The notes beneath the pieces were generated by a model. It did no database searches, was not told the DNA's origin, and was given only the letters and a program-made list of their open reading frames with translations. A stretch of DNA of 64,000 nt, taken from contig NC_081405.1 of NCBI RefSeq assembly GCF_030272615.1, forward strand, positions 160,832,694 to 160,896,693, read 5' to 3'. Position numbers and translations under genes: made by a program. Of this stretch, positions 57,970 to 64,000 are shown in pieces; position 1 is the stretch's first letter, and each line of letters starts with the position of its first letter. This stretch comes from Cryptomeria japonica (Eukaryota > Streptophyta > Pinopsida > Cupressales > Cupressaceae).

Positions 57970-59730
57970 ATGGGAGAGCTAGGAGGAGTAGGAAGCAGCA
58001 ATGGGAGAATTCAAAATTCAAATTCTCTACAAGGTGGGAACTCTGGTTCCAATGGTGGGAGCGGCCAAAACAATGTAGCTAGCCCCATAGGAGAGAAGGA
58101 TAAGCCTCTGAACATTCTAGAGGCTGTTGACATCCCTCAGACTAGTGGTACTCTGCCAGAGAAGAAAGAGGGTTCCTCTGGGCTTTTGGGGGAGGGGTCT
58201 AGCGGGGGGCCCATCCCACGTGATGAGTCCTTGGAGAGCGAAAAAGAAACAAAAAAATGGTTTTCCCTTTTTGGAACTAAACCATCTGATAAATCCTCTT
58301 TACCTCCTATCAAGAATATTTCCGATCCTTCTGGTGGAAAGTTCTCTATCTCTATTCCAGATTTGGTTGTGGATCATAATAAAAATAGTATGTCGAATTC
58401 CTTGGTAGGCAAATTTATGGGTTCGCGTCCTAATATAAAAGTTGTTAGGGCTTATGTCAAACAAAAATGGGCTTTGAAGGGTAATGTTGAAATCTCGGCT
58501 TTACCTAAAGGCCTCCTATCTTTTACTTTTTCATGTGAAGAAGATAAATTAAGGATACTATGTGGGAGTCCCTGGATGGTAGGAAAGAAAGCTTTGGTTC
58601 TTCGAAAATGGCATTCGAATTTGAACATGAATGACTCTCTTTTGGCACACGTCCCAGTATGGGTAAAGCTACCAGGTTTGCCTCTTGAATATTGGGTAGA
58701 AAGCATCTTCTCAGGAATTGCAAACTCCTTTGGTGAACTCCTCTCTATAGACCCAGTCACAACTTCAAAAAGTAGACTCACTCATGCTAGGTTTTGTGTA
58801 GGGATAGCCCATGATGGAGATATGATAGAACAAATAGATCTAGTGTCAAAGTTGGGAACATGGAAAGAACAAATTGAATATGAATCTATCCCCTTTGCCT
58901 ACTTCCATTGTAAAAAAGTAGGTCACTAGGCAAAATCCTGTCCAATCAAGCTGAAAGTAGAATCCAAGCAGTCTAAACCCCAGATTGAAAATCAAAAGGT
59001 TCCAGAAAAAATAGTCTGGAAAGTTAAAAACTCAGAGAACAAGGAAGCAGACTATAATCACTTTGATCCATTGGGGGAGAATAAGGAAGTGTCCTCAACT
59101 TCTATCTCTAGCCCTTCAACCCAAGAAGTATTGAGAAACAAGTCAACCAAAGTCAACACCTCTGTTACAACTCGAATAGAGGAACTGAAAGATCAGACTA
59201 AATCTTCAAATGACATAGTTGAAGTGGTAGCTGACACTTATGCGGGAAAGGAACTACAAGGGAAAGATGACCAACCTGAGGAAGGGGAGATCCCTGGCTC
59301 CCAAGAAGAAAAGACTAACTCTTCACTGCTCATGACAAGTTTTGAAATACAAGAAGCCCAAAAATGTGCAATACTGGGTATGAACCTTTCGGACTCGGAC
59401 CAGAGCTCAAAAATAATAAACAGTGATTTAAATGCTTCTAGAATCCCTAACTGGGGTAACAAAGAAGAAATTTCCAAAATCCTCAGTAACCTGGAAGCAG
59501 CTCCTGAGATAGATGCTGAGTGAAAAATACCAAAATATAGGAACAAGAAAGGAACCACTCCCTCAGCTTCTCATCTAAGGAAATCTAGCAGAATAGCTCA
59601 GGTTGATGTTGGGTATATCTCCTCTTCCCTAGGTCAACCCTCTAACCATAAAGTCAGAGACAAGGAGGCCAGTAAGAACATTGCAGATGGGACCTAGAAG
59701 ACTCTTAAGGAGTTAGGAATTGGTAAGTAA
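57970..59730 (+). pseudogene. LINE ORF1 (DUF4283-like with zinc knuckle)
   Basis: One frame of 587 codons from MGELGGVG to TAA 59728-59730, with internal stops at 58927, 59521 and about 59695. The N-terminus is Gly/Ser/Asn-rich. Then comes the DUF4283-type region (about 58400-58850; FTFSCEEDKLRILCGSPWMV, VWVKLPGLPLEYW). Next is a broken zinc knuckle (YFHCKKVGH, stop, AKSC), with its first Cys changed to Tyr, followed by an acidic low-complexity tail. Only 2 nt separate it from the ORF2 ATG. It probably coated element RNA. Confidence 0.8.
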
Positions 59731-59732
59731 CT

Positions 59733-62700
59733 ATGAAGATTATCTTTTGGAATATTAGCGAACTCAATAATCCTCATAAACATGACATCATTAGGAATAT
59801 GATAAGGGACAGTAAACCTGATGTTTTTCTAATTCAAGAAACCAAAATGAGTAGAGAAAAAGTTGAATCTTTAAAGTTTTTCAAAAATGGTAATGTTAGT
59901 GGTGGTAGTTCAGAAGGTGCTTTAGGAGGCATATCTACCATCTGGAACCTTAATATTGTCAAAGGCCATGTTCTTATTCAGGAAAATAATTTCTCTTATA
60001 TTAAATTTGAGCATTTAAAAGATGGTACTTCATGGGTCCTCACTAACATTTATGCTCCCAATACTTTGAAGGCTAGAAATTCCTTCTAGAAAAAACTTAT
60101 AGAAGCTAGGGACAACTTCAGAAATCTTAGTTGGCTAGTCATGGGAGACTTCAATACTCCTTTGAGAGAGGAGGAAAAATTTGGAGGAATCCCCTCTCAG
60201 CTGGAAAGTAGGTTGGCCCTTATGGACTTCATTAATACTCAGGCTCTCAATGATGTGGAAATACAAGTATGCAATTACACTTGGACTGACAGGAGAATTG
60301 GTAATGATCTTATCCAAGTTCGTCTTGACAAGACTCTCATCTCTAATGACTGGTACAATCATTATTTCTGTTCTCTATTGGCCCACATTCAGATCACTTT
60401 CCTATCACCTTCATTGCTGACTCAATTAATAGAAGGAGACACTTCCCCTTCAGATTTGAAAAAATGTGGACTCTTCACCCAGATATCAAAAGTAATATTC
60501 AGAAATGGTGGAGTATCCAAGTTGAGGGAATTGCCATGTATAGAGTTTTTAAGAAGCTTAAAAGTGTAAAGGATAACATAAGACTCTGGAATAAATCCAG
60601 CTTTGGGAAAATCTTTTAGGCTAAAGGTAAAGTCCAGGAAGACCTTAAAAAAATTTAGGTCCAAATTTAGAAGGATGGTTTCATTACTATGTCCATTGCT
60701 GATGAAAATGAGACTCAAAAAATACCATGATATCATTGCTAAAGAGGAAACTTTCTAGAAGCAGAGATCAAGATGCATCTGGCTTAAGGAAGGAGATAGG
60801 AATACTAGATTCTTTCATATGTCGATGATCAAACATAAAGTAGCTAATAGGATAACCAAACTAATGGTGGATAATGGGGAGTTGGTCAAGGAGGAAGAAA
60901 TAAGGAATGAAGCTAAAAGGTATTTCTTGAAACTACTCAAGAGGGATCACAGATTGGATGCTAAAGCTCAAACTTCTTTCCTTCAGAACATCCCCTGTCT
61001 CATTGACAATCAAATGAAAGTCTCCCTCTCTTCCATTCCTTCGATCTTGGAAATCAAAAATTCTATTTTTTATTTTGATGGTAACAAAGCGCCTGGCCCA
61101 GATGCTTTCCCCATGTTCTTTTTCTAAGATTACTAGGACATTGTCGGGAAAGATGTCTCCAATGGGGTTAAGGAATTTTTTGGGGCTAGAAAACTTTTGA
61201 AAGAAATCAATGATGCTTTCATTGCTCTCATCCCCAAAACCCAAGGTACAGACTCTATGGAAAAGTTTAGACCTATCAATCTTTACAACTCTTTTTATAA
61301 GATTATCTACAAGGTTCTTACTACCAGAATTCTATTTGTCCTTCCTACTTTGATTAATCACCAAAAAAATGGTTTTGTCCCTAGAAGAAAAATTCTTGAC
61401 TCTATTATAACTGTCCATGAGAACATTCATTCTCTTGTTAGAGCTAAGAAGCAGGGTCTCATCCTCAAGCTTGATCTCTCCAAAGCCTATGACAGGGTTG
61501 ACTGGCCTTTTCTTGTGAAGCTTATGGCTTTTGGTTTCTCCACTAGAGTTATTGACCTCTTTAGCCAACTTATCACCTTTGCCTCTTTTGATGTTCTTGT
61601 CAATGCTTCCCCATACCCCTTTTTCCAAGCTTCTAGAGGACTAAGGCAAGGGGATCCCATTTCCCCCATCCTCTTCATCATTATGGCAGAATGTTTTGGA
61701 ATGTCAATGGAAAATATGGTTATGCAAGGCTCCTTTAAGGGACTCCAACCTTCTTCTGTTGACCTCATTTTCTCCCACCAACAGTTTGTCGATGATACTA
61801 TTATCATGGGGGAATCTAGTATCTCTGAAGCTAAAATCCTGAAGAGTACTCTTTGTAAGTTTGCCTTAGCTTCTGGTCAGCTTATTAATTGGGTCAAAAG
61901 TGAAGTTATTTTCATCAATACTCTTGAGAGAAGACAACAGAGAATCAATAGAATCCTAGATTGTAGGATTGCTGATCTTCCTGTGACCTATCTTTGTCTC
62001 CCCATGGGCATTGCACCTCCTAATCCTTTTTGGAGCTCTCTAGTGGATAAATCTCATAAAAAACTAGCTGGCTGGAAAGCTCCAACTACTAAAAGATTCT
62101 CTTCAAAGTATACCCATTTATGCCCTAAGTCTTTTCAGAATTCCACTTAAGTATGCTGATGCAATTGAGAAAATTCAAAGAAAATTCCTATGGTCTGGGG
62201 TTGAGGACAAGAAAAGAATGTCTCCGGTGGCTTGGGACCAGGTTTGTAGACTGAAAAGTAAAGGAGGTCTGGGCCTGAGGAGAATCCAAACCTTAAATAA
62301 AGCTCTCCTGTCCAAATAGGTCTGGAGAATGTTTCATTCAGACACTGAATGGTGTAAAATCTAGCGAAGTAAGTACTCTCTTTTGTCCTCCTCTCTTTCT
62401 TCTTTTATCAATTCAAAATTCAGCATTAATGGATCCCATATATGGAATCATGCCTCTAAGTGCAAAGAAAGCATTGCTAAAGGTGCGATTTGGAAAGTAG
62501 GAAATGGGAGGAAAGTTAAATTCTGGGAAGACCCCTAGCTTTTTGATAAACCCTTAACTGAAATCAATGAATGGGCCCCTCATGCTCCCTCATGTATTAA
62601 ATTTTTTGGCTCTTTAGTTGTAGAGTATTGGTCTGGCAATAAATGGTCAAACATTGAAAGTATCCACCCTAGCCTTACTAAGCTCAAGATCCATCTGTCT

Positions 62701-63996
62701 TCGGTCTGGTTGAATAAAGAGGAAGACTCCCTTATTTGGAAACATCAACCCAAAGGAATTATAACTATTTCCTCAATGTATGGTGTCCTTTCCCCCACCC
62801 CTCCTGTTAATCCTTTCTGGTCTAAAGCCTAGATTAAGGGTCTGACCCCCAAAATCAATTTTTTCTATTGGGCCATCCTTCAAAATAAGATCTTGACCCT
62901 AGACAACCTCAAGGGCAGAGGTTTTGCCTTCCCTAATAGGTGTGCTTTATGTCTTCAGGAGGAAGAGTTTGTGGACCACTTGGCCATCCACTATTCCTAT
63001 TCTACCTCAGTCTGGGAAATATTTCTTAAAAGTTTTAGCATTGATTGGGTGTTTCCTAACACTATCAGTGAACTGTTCTCCTACTGGAATTTTCATTGGA
63101 CTAACTCCTTTTTGAGATCTTTGTGGTAGTTATCTCTTCCTCACATCCTATGGGGATTATAGAAAGAAAGAAATAATCGTATCTTCAGGGACTTATCCCT
63201 CAATCAGAATATTGTGTTCCAGAAAATACAATGGGCAATTGTGGAGAATATTGGGATCATTGAGGGTCCCTGTTTCTCGACCAACCCCCTGGAATCCAAC
63301 ATTTTTAGCTCCTGGAATTTTAAGATTGCTGGCAGTTCTGACCCTAATCAAAATAAAAGACTTGAAGCTAGGTGGAAAACCCCCCCTCATGGCTGGTTCA
63401 AAGTCAATTTTTATGGTGCTACAAAAGGTAACCCGGGCCCTGCGGGTTGTGGAGCTATTCTTAGAGATGATAAAGGTATTTGCAAGGAAATGGTTTATGT
63501 CCCAATAGGGAGCCAAACAAACCATAAAGTAGAAGAAATGACAGCTCTCCAAGGTATTCTCCTTGCTAAAAAATGGAATTGCTCCTACATATGGATTGAA
63601 GGGGATTTAAACAACATCATAAATTGTCTCAAGAGGACCTCAAAGCCATCATGGTCGATCAACAATATCATTAAAGTTGCTAGAGACCTTATCAAAACTT
63701 TTGAAAAAAGTTACATATCCCATATCTATTGTGAGGCCAATGGCTCTACTGACTGGGCTACCAACGCGACGGTTAATAAAGATGAAATGATTACGTGGAC
63801 GAGAGAACAAGGACTCCTTGAGAATGTCAGACTAATCATTTTTAATGTGACTGATATAGAAGCACTCCAAAGATTTTTGATGGACAGAATAATAATGAAA
63901 AGGACTAATGGAGTACTTAGAGTTATTATAATAATGTTAGCCTCATTTATTATAATACTTATTCCATCACTTCTCACACTTTTTGGGTTAAATTGA
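59733..63996 (+). pseudogene. LINE ORF2: endonuclease, reverse transcriptase, RNase H
   Basis: AP-endonuclease-like domain from 59733 (QETK with Glu 59838-59840; IYAP; GDFN at 60144-60155; the SDH end is in another frame at about 60389). Then come the pre-RT marker WLKEGDRNTRFFH (about 60780) and RT from about 61197 (KFRPINLYNSFYKIIYKVL, GLRQGDPISP, FVDD at 61785-61796). A reverse-transcriptase thumb/zinc segment (CALCLQEEEFVDHLAIH, about 62940) and an RNase H domain (63397-63800) follow. Frame changes occur near 60388, 60725 and 62095. The first RNase H Asp is Tyr (63412-63414); the Glu and later Asp remain (HKVEEMTAL, IEGDLNNII). Confidence 0.88.
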
Positions 63997-64000
63997 TAGT

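Larger units (their letters stand above)
57943..64000 (+). mobile_element. LINE (plant L1-like) inserted in the G LTR
   Basis: Two ORFs, ORF1 with nucleic-acid-binding features and ORF2 with endonuclease, RT and RNase H. The 5' end is placed at about 57943, where similarity to the G LTR stops; the 5' leader to the ORF1 ATG is only ~27 nt. The 3' UTR and tail lie beyond the window. Three frameshifts and many stops make it inactive. Confidence 0.88.

Noticed and set aside
57970-64000. Possible host gene with RNase H domain at the window end
   Set aside because: The frame is continuous with the LINE RT region after a frameshift near 62095, and C-terminal RNase H is usual for plant L1-like elements.

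Overview
This window is a block of nested, decayed transposable elements, with no host gene that I can recognise. The retroelement types are all plant types: Copia with UBN2-type gag, a Tat-like Ty3/Gypsy element with a second RNase H, and a plant L1-like LINE with a C-terminal RNase H. The primer-binding sites match the plant initiator-tRNA type. This points to the nuclear DNA of a land plant with a large, repeat-rich genome. A gymnosperm is my guess and is inference only.

Layout. (1) 1-7077, plus: element A, an LTR element with a gag-like gene and a second long gene (ORF2) but no protease, RT, RNase H or integrase. (2) 7078-12014, minus: element B, a divergent relative whose 3' LTR was split by A. 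(3) 12015-13507, minus: gypsy fragment H (gag end plus protease), the host of B. (4) 13508 to about 57942, minus: element G, a Ty3/Gypsy element whose interior (44426-51920) is flanked by direct repeats of about 6.6 kb that I interpret as giant LTRs. The left LTR is broken by element C (15307-22802, minus, same family as A), a solo-LTR-like insert I (23871-25219), element D (25573-33300, minus, a tandem LTR-interior-LTR-partial interior array) and an ordinary Copia element E (33449-41116, plus). (5) 57943-64000, plus: a LINE inserted in G's right LTR.

How the parts relate. A, B, C and D share one plan. A coiled-coil gag-like protein with up to four zinc knuckles comes first. A spacer of about 450 nt follows, holding a conserved telo-box/TATA module. 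Then comes ORF2 of roughly 1,050-1,130 codons, which has a conserved N-terminal region, a basic linker, a Glu/Lys-rich repeat tract that differs between copies, and a C-terminal helical region. They have no pol, but they share the PBS type, the G-rich boxes before the 3' LTR, the final polypurine tract and the LTR-end poly-C motif with Copia E. An E-like Copia is therefore a plausible helper. G carries a long decayed reading frame and an array of quasi-palindromic units inside each giant LTR.

Nesting gives relative ages: H is older than G and B; B is older than A; G is older than C, I, D, E and the LINE. Every coding region has at least one stop codon, so all copies here look inactive. The best preserved are the gag and ORF2 of B (one internal stop each).
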